64,000 nt of DNA, taken from positions 34,852 through 98,851 of the forward strand of contig NZ_AUDL01000017.1 of the NCBI RefSeq assembly GCF_000425445.1, read 5' to 3'. The notes beneath the pieces were generated by a model, which was given only the letters and a program-made list of their open reading frames with translations, was not told the origin of the DNA and did not search any database. Position numbers and translations under genes: made by a program. The stretch is from Flavobacterium denitrificans DSM 15936. GTDB lineage: Bacteria > Bacteroidota > Bacteroidia > Flavobacteriales > Flavobacteriaceae. This document shows, one piece after another, positions 40,234-49,841 of the stretch (positions within the stretch are counted from its first letter, which is position 1; each line of letters begins with the position of its first letter).

Positions 40234-42399
40234 ATGAAATTCCAAATTAGAACTATTATGTTGTTTTCACTATTCTTTCAAACCGCTTTTTCACAAACCG
40301 ATGCCGTAACTGAAAAGAAGATCCAACATTTGATAAAAAAAATGACTTTGAAGGAAAAAGTGGGTATGTTGCATGGAAACTCTAAATTTTACACTTCAGA
40401 AATAAAACATCTTGGAATTCCAGAATGGGCATTGTCAGATGGTCCGCATGGAGTCAGAGCAGAAATGAATCGTCATAATTGGCAATATACTGGGCAAACA
40501 GATGATGCGTCTACTTCTTTCCCTCCGGGAACTGCAATGGCAGCAAGTTGGAATTTAGATTTGGTAAAGCAGCGCGGAATTGTTTTGGGTGAAGAAGCTC
40601 GTTTTCGTAAAAAAGATGTTTTGCTCGGACCCGGAATCAATATTATTCGTTCTCCGCTTTGTGGACGAAACTTTGAATATTTGAGCGAAGATCCGTTTCT
40701 TATTTCGCAACTTTCCATAAGTTATATCAAAGCTTTGCAGACTCAGGATGTTGCTGCTTGTGTGAAGCATTTTGTAGCAAATAACCAAGAAGAAAATCGT
40801 TTTGTTATTGATGTCAATATGAGCGAACGTGCTTTTCGCGAAATTTATTTACCTGGTTTCAAATCGTCGATTGTTGATGCAGGAGTGTTAGGTGTGATGG
40901 GAGCTTATAATAAATTTAGAGGTGAATACTGTACCGAAAATACTTATTTAGGCCGAACAATTCTTAGGGATGAATTCAAATTCAAAGGCGTTTATATGTC
41001 GGATTGGGATGCCGTGCACAGTACTGAAAAAGCAGCATTTGCTGGTTTGGACTTGGAAATGGGAACAGAAAAAGAAAATTATGATGAATGGTATTTTGCA
41101 GATCCACTGATTAAGGCAGTAGAGGAAGGACGCATAAAAGAAAGTGTAGTAGATGAGAAAGTAGCGAATATTTTGCGAGTTATGATTAAAACCAAAGTTT
41201 TAGATCCTAAAACACGAATAACAGGTTCTATAAATACAAAAGAACACCAGCAAGCCGCTTATCGCTCTGCTGTCGAAGCGATTGTTTTATTAAAAAATGA
41301 AAATCAAACTTTGCCTTTAAATATGAGTGCTTTAAAATCGGTGGCAATTATTGGAGATAATACAACTCGTACGCATTGTGGTGGCGGATTTAGTTCGGAA
41401 ATAAAAGCGTTATATGAAGTAACGCCACTTCAGGCTATTACCGAAAAATATGGAAAATCGGTACAAATAAATTTTGCACAGGGTTATGAAAAACAATCTC
41501 ATGTTGTGGAAAGAAGCAGCGATGGGCAATTAAATACTGAGAAAGTAGATTGGAAATTAATTGACGAAGCAGTGGCGCAGGCTAAAAAATCGGATGTAGC
41601 GATTGTTTTTGCAGGATTAAACCATGATTTTGATTCAGAATCATTTGACAGACTTCACATGCGTTTGCCTTACGGACAGGAAACTTTAATTCAGGAAGTA
41701 GCCAAAGCAAATCCTAAAACCATTGTTGTGATTATTGCGGGTTCTCCACTTGAACTAGCCGGAATTGAATCGAGAGTTCCTGCCTTGGTTTGGGGATGGT
41801 ACGGTGGAATGGAAGCCGGAAATGCTGTAATTGATGTACTGAGCGGTAAAGAATTTCCTTCAGGAAAACTGCCTTTTACTATTCCGGTAACCTTAAGCCA
41901 ATCACCTGCACATGCTTTAGGAGCTTATCCTGGGCATGATTTGAAGGTAAATTATGATGAAGATATATTGGTAGGTTATCGCTGGTTTGACACTAAAGGA
42001 ATTGAACCTCAATATTCTTTTGGATACGGACTATCTTATACTTCTTTTGAAATTTCTAATGTAGCGACTGATAAAAAAGCTTACAATATCGATGATGAAA
42101 TAATTGTGAAATGTGAAATTAGAAATACTGGAAAATCGCACGGTGCTGAAGTAATTCAACTCTATGCTGGTCAAACAACTTCTTCCGTTTTAAGACCAAA
42201 GAAAGAATTAAAAGCATTCGATAAAGTATTCCTGAAACCAGGAGAACAAAAAATGGTTTCTTTAAAATTGAAAGTAAAAGATTTGGCTTTTTACGATGAG
42301 AAAACTTCAAGCTGGAAAGTTGAAGCTGGTGAATTTGTACTTTATACGGCGACATCAGCGAAAGAAATTGTTAGCGCTTTGAAGATTGTAGTACAATAA
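40234..42399 (+). CDS. GH3 beta-glucosidase/beta-xylosidase, secreted
   Basis: A 721-residue protein with a signal peptide (FQTAFSQ). The GH3 barrel (LTLKEKVGMLHG, WALSDGPHGVRAE) has nucleophile D257 in MSDWDAVHS. The second domain includes HCGGGFSSEIK and WGWYGGMEAGNAV, and a fibronectin-III-like domain ends the protein. There is no PA14 insert, unlike the GH3 at 16750. SDGPHGVR points to the beta-glucosidase-like branch, but GH3 specificity is hard to read. It is followed convergently by a sugar symporter. Confidence 0.88.
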   Translation: MKFQIRTIMLFSLFFQTAFSQTDAVTEKKIQHLIKKMTLKEKVGMLHGNSKFYTSEIKHLGIPEWALSDGPHGVRAEMNRHNWQYTGQTDDASTSFPPGTAMAASWNLDLVKQRGIVLGEEARFRKKDVLLGPGINIIRSPLCGRNFEYLSEDPFLISQLSISYIKALQTQDVAACVKHFVANNQEENRFVIDVNMSERAFREIYLPGFKSSIVDAGVLGVMGAYNKFRGEYCTENTYLGRTILRDEFKFKGVYMSDWDAVHSTEKAAFAGLDLEMGTEKENYDEWYFADPLIKAVEEGRIKESVVDEKVANILRVMIKTKVLDPKTRITGSINTKEHQQAAYRSAVEAIVLLKNENQTLPLNMSALKSVAIIGDNTTRTHCGGGFSSEIKALYEVTPLQAITEKYGKSVQINFAQGYEKQSHVVERSSDGQLNTEKVDWKLIDEAVAQAKKSDVAIVFAGLNHDFDSESFDRLHMRLPYGQETLIQEVAKANPKTIVVIIAGSPLELAGIESRVPALVWGWYGGMEAGNAVIDVLSGKEFPSGKLPFTIPVTLSQSPAHALGAYPGHDLKVNYDEDILVGYRWFDTKGIEPQYSFGYGLSYTSFEISNVATDKKAYNIDDEIIVKCEIRNTGKSHGAEVIQLYAGQTTSSVLRPKKELKAFDKVFLKPGEQKMVSLKLKVKDLAFYDEKTSSWKVEAGEFVLYTATSAKEIVSALKIVVQ

Positions 42400-42423
42400 A
42401 TCCAGCTTAGAAAAATTCAAATA

Positions 42424-42467
42424 AATTAAAATTGTGGCATTCGTAGAAGATTGCCATAATTTTAATT
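42424..42467. terminator. Bidirectional terminator between GH3 and GPH symporter genes
   Basis: Sixteen pairs including one wobble, with arms 42424-42439 and 42452-42467 and a 12-nt loop. A and T runs flank it, so it can serve both convergent genes. Its right arm overlaps the stop codon of the minus-strand symporter. Confidence 0.8.
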
Positions 42468-43997
42468 TTCTCTTCTTTCTCTAAGGTCACTTTCTATTTG
42501 AATTTCCATTTTTTTATCTATTTTGTAAAAGCACAGCATAACGGCGCTTATGATAAATATGAAACCAGGATAAATACTAACAGAAAGTTTAATTCCTTCG
42601 ACTGCTGCGGGCACCTGATTGATTTCTTCGGCTACATAACCATATTTGGATAAAAAAGCCGCGCCTAATGCACCACCAATACTTATTCCAATTTTTAATC
42701 CTACAAGCATTGCCGAAAAAACAGTAGCAGTTGCTCTTCTATGGTTTTTCCATTCGCTATAATCAGCTACATCAGCTATCATAGCCCATAATAACGGAAT
42801 TGTTACTCCGTAAATAAAACCGTGTACTAATTGGGTAAGAAAAACTATTTCAATAGCTGTTCTGCTGTAAAAATTGAAAAATAATAGACTTGTAGCTGAC
42901 AAAAAAATAAAACTTATATAAATGTTTCTTTTTCCAAAAGTATCTGCAAATGGCTTCGAAATTAAAATGCCTAGAATCATAAAAAGAATTCCGCCAGCAT
43001 TAAACAGACTAAATGCAGAAGTAGGAGCATCTTTTGGCCACTGAAAATCAACTAATCCCATTGAGATCATTTTATTGTTGAGATCTTGAATAAATGCTGT
43101 AAAACCGATATTGTTCAAAAATAAGGTTTGCGCACCTGGGTCTAGGTAATACTTAAAATAAAATACATACATTCCCCCTTTTAAGGACAAGGTTATAAAT
43201 ACCAATATAGTAACAAGCAACATAACTAGCCAGGGACCATTTTTGGACAAATCAGTAAAATCCTGTTTCACTGAAGATTCTTGTTTTTTAGAAGGAAGAA
43301 TTCTTTCTTTGGTTGTAAAAAAAGTGATCAGCAAACAAATTGTGCCTATCACAGCAAATAATATCATCGTATTTTTAAAACCAACTGCTTTATCGCCATG
43401 GCCAAAAATTAAGACTAACGGCAATAATAGAGACTGAATCACAAATTGAGCAATCATTACTGCTACAAAGCGATAGGATGAAAGACTATTTCTTTCTTTC
43501 ATATCACCCGTCAAAACGCCACTCAGGGCGACATAAGGCAAATTATTGGCTGAATATATTAGTACTAGGAAGAAATAGGTTAGTAAAGTATAAACGATTT
43601 TGCCAGTTTCATTAAAATTTGGCGTTAAAAAAGTTAGAATAGAACCAATTCCAAAAGGTAATGCAGTCCATAAAATCCAAGGTCTGAATTTTCCCCATTT
43701 TGTTTGGGTACGATCAGCAACAATACCCATAAAAATATTAAAGAAAGCACCGATAAAACCGCCAATAAAAATAATAATACTTGCTGTACCGGCAGGAATC
43801 TTATAGACATCTGTATAAAAGAAAGCTAAAAAAGTAAGCAAAGTTTGAAAAATCAAATTTGCTGCAAAATCTCCCAAACCGTAGCCTATTTTTTCTAACA
43901 CAGAAAGTTTTTCAGATGTTTTACTCGTATATACGTATTGTTTTTTGCTTCTATCGATAAAATGGTTTATAGTTAAAATAGTATTGAGTTTTTTCAT
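42462..43997 (-). CDS. GPH-family sugar:cation symporter (MelB/XynP-like)
   Basis: A 511-residue inner-membrane protein with about 12 hydrophobic helices. The N-terminal KIGYGLGDFAANLIFQ and the cytoplasmic loop GIVADRTQTKWGKFRPWILW are diagnostic of the glycoside-pentoside-hexuronide family. Members import melibiose, xylosides, glucuronides and similar sugars with H+ or Na+. In this context it probably brings di- or oligosaccharides to the cytoplasm, where the signal-less GH43 at 8035 could act. The N-terminus before KIGYG is about 30 residues longer than usual, so the real start might be internal. It is convergent with the GH3 gene and divergent from the YyaL-type gene. Confidence 0.85.
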   Translation of the reverse strand: MKKLNTILTINHFIDRSKKQYVYTSKTSEKLSVLEKIGYGLGDFAANLIFQTLLTFLAFFYTDVYKIPAGTASIIIFIGGFIGAFFNIFMGIVADRTQTKWGKFRPWILWTALPFGIGSILTFLTPNFNETGKIVYTLLTYFFLVLIYSANNLPYVALSGVLTGDMKERNSLSSYRFVAVMIAQFVIQSLLLPLVLIFGHGDKAVGFKNTMILFAVIGTICLLITFFTTKERILPSKKQESSVKQDFTDLSKNGPWLVMLLVTILVFITLSLKGGMYVFYFKYYLDPGAQTLFLNNIGFTAFIQDLNNKMISMGLVDFQWPKDAPTSAFSLFNAGGILFMILGILISKPFADTFGKRNIYISFIFLSATSLLFFNFYSRTAIEIVFLTQLVHGFIYGVTIPLLWAMIADVADYSEWKNHRRATATVFSAMLVGLKIGISIGGALGAAFLSKYGYVAEEINQVPAAVEGIKLSVSIYPGFIFIISAVMLCFYKIDKKMEIQIESDLRERREN

Positions 43998-44217
43998 CTG
44001 TCAAAAATTTCCCTTCTTTTAATATGAATAAAATGCTAACTGTAAAAATAGCTTGAAAGCTGAAATAAGATTGTCACTTTTGAAGCCTTTAATAGAACAT
44101 TTGAAGCATTCTTTTGTTTCGATAAATCTTTTAAATATAAATTGCTATTTTCGCTTCATAAGTTTCTAAAAACTCCTGCAACCCAAGTCATTATTCACAC
44201 TTTTACAATTTATTTAT

Positions 44218-46335
44218 ATGCGTATTCAATACCTTTTATTTTTTGTTTTCTGCTTTTTTTTAAGTTGCGATAAAAAACAGAATCAAAAAGAATATCATAA
44301 ATATACGAATGATTTGATCAATGAGACAAGTCCGTATCTTTTACAGCATGCGCACAATCCTGTAAATTGGAAACCGTGGAATAAGAAAGTTTTAGATCAG
44401 GCAAAAGCAGAGAATAAGCTTATCATTATTTCAGTAGGATATTCTTCTTGTCATTGGTGTCATGTTATGGAAAAAGAAAGTTTTGAAAACGATTCTGTTG
44501 CCAAATTAATGAATGACAATTTCATCAGCATAAAAGTTGATAGAGAAGAACGCCCAGACATTGACCAAATTTATATGAATGCCGTACAATTGATGACTGG
44601 CGAAGGCGGATGGCCATTAAATTGTATTGCACTTCCAGATGGTCGTCCAATTTTTGGAGGGACTTATTTTACAAAACAACAATGGACAAAAGCTTTAACC
44701 GAAATTTCTAATTTATACAAGAAAGACCCAAATAAGGCCAGCGAATATGCAGATAAATTAGTAAAAGGAATTCAAGAATCACAATTAATTGCGGTCAATA
44801 CTAATGCTGTCAATTTTAATAAAACGGAGATATCGGCTTCTGTAAAATCATGGAAAGAACACTTTGATCATAAAGATGGAGGTTTAGTTGGCCAAACCAA
44901 ATTTCCAATGCCAGCTTCTTTACAATTTTTGCTGCGTTACAGTGTCCAGAATAATGATAAAGCTACTCAAAATTTTGTTTTCAATACAATGACAAAAATG
45001 GCTGATGGCGGAATTTATGATGCTATCGGTGGTGGATTTTCCAGATATTCGGTAGATATAAAATGGCATATTCCTCACTTTGAAAAAATGCTGTACGATA
45101 ACGCGCAGTTGGTAAGTTTATATTCCGAGGCCTATCTGGTTTCAAAGAATGAACTTTATAAAAAGACAGTATATGAGACGCTGAATTTTGTGGAACGAGA
45201 ACTCATGGCTTCTAACGGAGCTTTTTATTCTTCGATAGATGCCGACAGCAAAAACAAAGAAAATAAATTAGAGGAAGGCGCGTATTATGTTTGGGATAAA
45301 AAAGAATTGCAGTCATTATTAAAATCAGATTATTTGCTTTTTCAGAAGTACTATAATAGTAATGAACAAGGTTTATGGGAAAACCAAAAATATGTTTTAT
45401 TTAAAAATCAGTCGGATAAAGAGTTTGCTTTTCAAAATAAATTGACTTCAGCTCAATTGGATTCAAAAATTAAAAACTGGAAGCATATTCTTTTAGCAGC
45501 ACGAAATAAAAGACCTCGTCCACATGTCGATAATAAAACATTGACTTCATGGAACGCTTTAATGATAAAAGGTTATGTAACTGCATATAGAACATTTAAG
45601 AATCTGCATTATAAAGAGGTCGCTTTAAAAAATGCCAACTTTATTGTGGATAATCAAATGCAAAAAGATGGAAGTTTGAATCATAATTATAAAGATGACA
45701 AAAGCAGTATTGCTGGTTTTGCAGAAGATTATGCCAGTGTTGTAGATGCTTTTATTGCGCTATATCAAATTACGCTTGATGAAAAATGGCTGAACAAATC
45801 TAAGCAATTAACTGATTACGCTATCAAACATTTTCAGGATAAAAAATCAAACCTTTTTTATTTTGCAACTGATGCTTCTACAGGTTTAATAGCACGCAAA
45901 ATGGAAGTGGTAGATAATGTTATTCCGAGTTCCAACTCAATTTTGGCGCATAATTTATTTTTATTGGGACATTATTATTCTAATGATATTTATTCAGAAA
46001 CCGCACAGCGAATGTTGAATAACATAAAAGTTAATGCTTTAGAAGCGCCTATGGAATACTACAATTGGTTGGATTTAATGCTGAATTATACTGATAATTA
46101 TTTTGAAGTAGCCATTTCTGGTAAAGAGGCTATGTCCAAAACAAATCAACTTCAAAGTTATTATTTGCCTAATATTTTGATTGCCGGATCCACAAAAGAG
46201 AGCAGGATTCCTTTATTAGAAAATCGTTTTGATGAAAATGAAACTTACATCTATATATGCGTAAACAAATCTTGTAAAAAACCTGAAGTGGATGTTGTAA
46301 CGGCAGTCAGTAAAATCAATAGCAATATTCAGTAA
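44218..46335 (+). CDS. YyaL/spermatogenesis-associated-20-type protein with thioredoxin domain, lipoprotein
   Basis: A 705-residue protein whose leader [17 protein letters not shown] is a lipoprotein signal with Cys17. A DUF255 thioredoxin-like domain starts at about 30 ([17 protein letters not shown]), with the redox pair C78 and C81 in SSCHWCHVM, then DREERPDID and GGWPLNC. An (alpha/alpha)6-type barrel follows (about 220-650; [35 protein letters not shown]), a fold also used by GlcNAc 2-epimerases and glycosidases. The family is widespread, but I know of no proven reaction. Most relatives are cytoplasmic, so an exported copy inside a sugar locus is unusual. Confidence 0.85.
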   Translation: MRIQYLLFFVFCFFLSCDKKQNQKEYHKYTNDLINETSPYLLQHAHNPVNWKPWNKKVLDQAKAENKLIIISVGYSSCHWCHVMEKESFENDSVAKLMNDNFISIKVDREERPDIDQIYMNAVQLMTGEGGWPLNCIALPDGRPIFGGTYFTKQQWTKALTEISNLYKKDPNKASEYADKLVKGIQESQLIAVNTNAVNFNKTEISASVKSWKEHFDHKDGGLVGQTKFPMPASLQFLLRYSVQNNDKATQNFVFNTMTKMADGGIYDAIGGGFSRYSVDIKWHIPHFEKMLYDNAQLVSLYSEAYLVSKNELYKKTVYETLNFVERELMASNGAFYSSIDADSKNKENKLEEGAYYVWDKKELQSLLKSDYLLFQKYYNSNEQGLWENQKYVLFKNQSDKEFAFQNKLTSAQLDSKIKNWKHILLAARNKRPRPHVDNKTLTSWNALMIKGYVTAYRTFKNLHYKEVALKNANFIVDNQMQKDGSLNHNYKDDKSSIAGFAEDYASVVDAFIALYQITLDEKWLNKSKQLTDYAIKHFQDKKSNLFYFATDASTGLIARKMEVVDNVIPSSNSILAHNLFLLGHYYSNDIYSETAQRMLNNIKVNALEAPMEYYNWLDLMLNYTDNYFEVAISGKEAMSKTNQLQSYYLPNILIAGSTKESRIPLLENRFDENETYIYICVNKSCKKPEVDVVTAVSKINSNIQ

Positions 46336-46553
46336 ATAATGCCTATATGTTCTTGATTAACTGAGTTTTGATAGAAAAATTGTAATGATTTTTTTACGAC
46401 TTGTTCAAAGAATATTTAATAAGGGTTATAAATCTGTAAGTTTCTTTAGTAAGGCATAAGTGAAAATACAGATATTATATTTTATTAGCATAAAAATAAT
46501 ATATATTATTTTTTTATAACTAATTTTTTATTAAAAATTAATGTTTTTTATTG

Positions 46554-46591
46554 CACAACCGGTTGTGTTTTAATTTGTTTTTTTATATTTG
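46554..46591 (+). promoter_or_regulatory. Promoter with AACCGGTT palindrome at the -33 element, GH97 operon
   Basis: CACAACCGGTTGTG at 46554-46567 is a perfect 14-bp palindrome, the longest of the three in the window. The TTG in its right half is followed after 18 bp by the -7 element TATATTTG at 46584-46591, the same geometry as at 9498. Bases 46578-46608 are identical to 9521-9551. The transcription start should be near 46598, giving a leader of about 280 nt. Confidence 0.65.
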
Positions 46592-46792
46592 TAATAAATA
46601 CACTTATTCATGATTAGATAAAATTTTCATATCGTTATTGAATAAGTAAATAAAGTTAGTATTGCATTTAATTGTTTTATTATAAAGCAATTATATGTTG
46701 AAAGATAAAAATTGGTTTAAAAGTTTGTGGTGGGTTATAAGTGTTATTTTACAGAATCTGTTTATAACTAAATGCCTTAGTTTTTAAATCGT

Positions 46793-46821
46793 AAAGCCGG
46801 AAGCTTAATCCTTTCGGCTTT
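46793..46821 (+). terminator. Terminator-like hairpin in the GH97 leader (possible attenuator)
   Basis: AAAGCCG pairs with CGGCTTT, extendable by three pairs past one mismatch, and is followed by a T-rich tail. It lies about 195 nt after the predicted transcription start and 56 nt before the GH97 start codon. It may either end a short leader RNA or attenuate the operon. Confidence 0.5.
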
Positions 46822-46877
46822 TTAATTGCTTCATAATTATTCTATTTATAATCTGGCTGATCGAATTACCCAAAATC

Positions 46878-48815
46878 ATGAAATTAAAAATTATCTTACT
46901 GCTTTTCGCTTCATTTAACATCTCTCATATTTGGTCGCAAAATATCATTTTGCAATCGCCAAATGGAAAAATTAGGACGGTTTTACATGCTGTTGATTCA
47001 ACTATAAAAAGTGAATGGTACTTGAAAATATCTTATAAAACGGCTGACCAGATGACAGAAATATTACCGAAGGTAAATTTAGGTCTTTCAAGAAGTGATC
47101 AGGATTTTTCAAAAGAGCTTCATTTTTTAAAAGCGACAAAGCCAAAACCAATTATAGATCGATATGAACTTCCATTTGGGAAGAAGTCAGTGCGCGAAAA
47201 CTCTGCCAATGAAATAACTGTTTCTTTCGAGAATCCGAGCAAAGCCAAATTAAATATTATTATAAGAGCCTATAATGATGGTGTTACATTTCGATATGAA
47301 TTTCCAGAAAAACAAGGTTCTTATATCATTAATGAAGAATTTACAGCTTATCAAATACCAAAAGAAAACAAGCGATGGCTAGAAAAATGGAATCCGGCCA
47401 ATGAAGGATTATACGCTTCATCCAGTGATGATAAAATTCTTCGGCAGGAATGGTGTTATCCGGCACTGTTTAATTCCTCAGATAAATCATGTTGGTTTTT
47501 ATTACATGAGGCTGATTTAAACCGCAGTTATTGCGGAACAAAATTAAGCAATATTAAAGAGATCGATACGTACAAACTTACTTTTCCAGATCAACAGGAT
47601 GCGAGAGGAACTGGTGAATCAAAACCAAAAACTTCACTTCCGTGGAAATCACCTTGGCGGGTAATTACTATTGGCAGTTTAGCAGATATTGTTGAGAGTA
47701 CATTGGTAGAAGATGTTTCGGCTCCAACTGCTTTTAAAAATACTGATTGGATAAAACCGGGAAAAGTTTCCTGGAATTATTGGTCAAGCAATCACGGAAC
47801 GAAAGATTTTAAAATTGTATGCGAGTTTACAGATTTAGCTGTAGAAATGAATTGGCCTTATACGCTTTTGGACTGGGAATGGGATGCTATGTCAAATGGC
47901 GGAAATTTAGAAGATGCTTTAAAATATATCCATTCAAAAGGCATAAGACCTTTGATGTGGTATAATTCAGGAGGAGATCACACATGGGTTCCATCAACAC
48001 CGAAAGACCGAATGCTGACGCATAAAAATAGAGTAGAAGAATTTACAAAACTTAAAAAACGTGGCGTCGCTGGGGTTAAAGTTGATTTTTTCGAAAGCGA
48101 AAAGCAGGATATGATCAACTATTATCTGGATATTCTGGAAGATGCCGCACAATTTGAAATCATGGTCTATTTTCATGGCTGTATTGTACCACGTGGCTGG
48201 TCAAGAACTTATCCAAATTTAATGACTTATGAAGCTGTACGAGGCGCTGAGTGGTATAATAACGGACCGGAATTTTCTACCACAGCACCAGAGCATAATA
48301 CCATTTTGCCTTTTACAAGAAATGTAGTAGGAGCAATGGATTACACTCCTGTGACTTTTACCAATTCTCAATTTCCGCATCATACTTCTTATGGACATGA
48401 ATTGGCTCTTTCTGTACTTTTTGAGTCTCCTTTCCAGCATTTTGCAGACAGGCCTGAAGGATATAACCAATTACCTGACGGGGCAAAAAACTTCTTAAAA
48501 GAAGTTCCAACAACGTGGGATGCAACCAAACTTATAGATGGTTATCCAGGCAAAGATGTGATAATGGCGCGCAGAAAAGGAGGCTCTTGGTACATTGGAG
48601 GAATTAGCGCCTCAGAACGTGAAGAGCTTACAAAAGAGATTAAACTAGATTTTTTACAAAAAGGGATTGATTATCATGCTATTGTTATTGCAGATGGCAA
48701 ACACGATAAAGCATTTTCTTCCCAAGTTTTGGAAGTAAATAAAGATAAGACGATTGAAGTGAAATTGCTTAGAAGAGGAGGCTTTGTGATTTCATTAATT
48801 CCGATTGAAAAATAA
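46878..48815 (+). CDS. GH97 alpha-galactosidase-type enzyme, secreted
   Basis: A 645-residue protein with a signal peptide (SHIWSQ). The N-terminal beta-supersandwich (ILQSPNGKIRTVL, IIRAYNDGVTFRYEF) precedes the catalytic barrel (WNYWSSNHGTKDFK, PYTLLDWEWD). D403 in GVKVDFFES sits where retaining GH97 enzymes have the nucleophilic aspartate, and E458 in RGAEWYNN is the likely acid/base. Inverting GH97 alpha-glucosidases have Glu-based chemistry instead, so the retaining alpha-galactosidase type is favoured. In arabinoxylan, terminal galactose on side chains is a plausible substrate. First gene of the second hemicellulose operon. Confidence 0.88.
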   Translation: MKLKIILLLFASFNISHIWSQNIILQSPNGKIRTVLHAVDSTIKSEWYLKISYKTADQMTEILPKVNLGLSRSDQDFSKELHFLKATKPKPIIDRYELPFGKKSVRENSANEITVSFENPSKAKLNIIIRAYNDGVTFRYEFPEKQGSYIINEEFTAYQIPKENKRWLEKWNPANEGLYASSSDDKILRQEWCYPALFNSSDKSCWFLLHEADLNRSYCGTKLSNIKEIDTYKLTFPDQQDARGTGESKPKTSLPWKSPWRVITIGSLADIVESTLVEDVSAPTAFKNTDWIKPGKVSWNYWSSNHGTKDFKIVCEFTDLAVEMNWPYTLLDWEWDAMSNGGNLEDALKYIHSKGIRPLMWYNSGGDHTWVPSTPKDRMLTHKNRVEEFTKLKKRGVAGVKVDFFESEKQDMINYYLDILEDAAQFEIMVYFHGCIVPRGWSRTYPNLMTYEAVRGAEWYNNGPEFSTTAPEHNTILPFTRNVVGAMDYTPVTFTNSQFPHHTSYGHELALSVLFESPFQHFADRPEGYNQLPDGAKNFLKEVPTTWDATKLIDGYPGKDVIMARRKGGSWYIGGISASEREELTKEIKLDFLQKGIDYHAIVIADGKHDKAFSSQVLEVNKDKTIEVKLLRRGGFVISLIPIEK

Positions 48816-48857
48816 AATAATTGCAAAAAAATAACTATTAACCCAAAAACCACAATA

Positions 48858-49820
48858 ATGAAGAACCAAATTAAAATAGCATTTATAGTAATGTGCTGTT
48901 TATCAGTATTTAAATTGAAAGCGCAAAATCCTATTATCAAAGATATTTTTACTGCTGATCCGGCTCCAATTGTACATAAAGGAACCTTGTATTTATATAC
49001 AGGCCATGATGTAGCAACAGAGCAGGATACAAACTACAAAATGGCCGACTGGCATGTGTTTTCTACAACCAACATGAAAGATTGGAAAGATCATGGAGCA
49101 CTGCTTTCACCTAGCACATTTTCATGGGCAACAGGCGATGCTTATGCCGCTCAATGTATTGAAAGAGATGGCAAATTTTACTGGTTTGTCTCTACATTTC
49201 ATAAAAAAGACGATAGAAGTGCCGGCGGAGCCGCAATTGGTGTAGCGGTTTCTGACAGTCCTGTTGGGCCTTTTAAAGATGCAATTGGCAAAGCACTTAT
49301 TATAAATGAAATGACTACAGACATGAAATATGCTTGGGACGATATTGACCCAACTGTATTTGTTGACGATGATGGTCAAGCTTATATGTTTTGGGGAAAT
49401 GGAAGCTGCAAATGGGTTAAACTTAAAAAAAACATGACAGAATTGGATGGGGAGATTACTACTTTCAAACCCAAGAATTATATCGAAGGACCTTGGGTTT
49501 ATAAAAGAAAAGGGCTTTACTATTTGGTCTATGCCAGTGCAGGCACAAAACCAGAAATGATTGAATATTGCACGGCTAAAAGCATCACAGGACCATGGAC
49601 TTATCAAGGAATTATTCAGGAAAATGTACAAAATAGTTTTACCACACACCCAGGTATTATTGACTTTAAAGGCAAATCTTATTTTTTCTATCATAACGGA
49701 AGTCTGCCAACTGGTGGAAGCTACAGACGATCTATCTGCGTAGATTATATGCATTACAATAAAGATGGAACGATTCAGAAAATAATACAAACAACTGAAG
49801 GTGTGAGCAAAATCAAGTAA
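48858..49820 (+). CDS. GH43 beta-xylosidase/alpha-L-arabinofuranosidase, secreted
   Basis: A 320-residue single-domain propeller with a signal peptide (KLKAQ). GH43 triad: base D34 in FTADPAPIV, pKa modulator D164 in DIDPTVFVDDD, acid E210 in NYIEGPWVYK. Close in length to a catalytic domain alone, with no accessory module. The opening TADPAPIVHKGTLYLYTGHD resembles arabinoxylan-active GH43 enzymes. Acts probably in the periplasm or at the surface on xylan side chains or oligosaccharides. Confidence 0.88.
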   Translation: MKNQIKIAFIVMCCLSVFKLKAQNPIIKDIFTADPAPIVHKGTLYLYTGHDVATEQDTNYKMADWHVFSTTNMKDWKDHGALLSPSTFSWATGDAYAAQCIERDGKFYWFVSTFHKKDDRSAGGAAIGVAVSDSPVGPFKDAIGKALIINEMTTDMKYAWDDIDPTVFVDDDGQAYMFWGNGSCKWVKLKKNMTELDGEITTFKPKNYIEGPWVYKRKGLYYLVYASAGTKPEMIEYCTAKSITGPWTYQGIIQENVQNSFTTHPGIIDFKGKSYFFYHNGSLPTGGSYRRSICVDYMHYNKDGTIQKIIQTTEGVSKIK

Positions 49821-49841
49821 AGGATTTTAATTTTTTATGTT

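Larger units (their letters stand above)
46336..46877 (+). other. Promoter and long leader region of the GH97 operon
   Basis: A 542-bp gap with no gene. It carries the palindrome/promoter module at 46554-46591 and a terminator-like hairpin at 46793-46821 inside the inferred leader. The stretch 46336-46550 is very AT-rich with no clear signal. Confidence 0.6.

Noticed and set aside
49122..49790. 222-codon frame antisense to the GH43 at 48858
   Set aside because: Fully inside a gene with intact catalytic motifs on the other strand; no signal or family motif in it.
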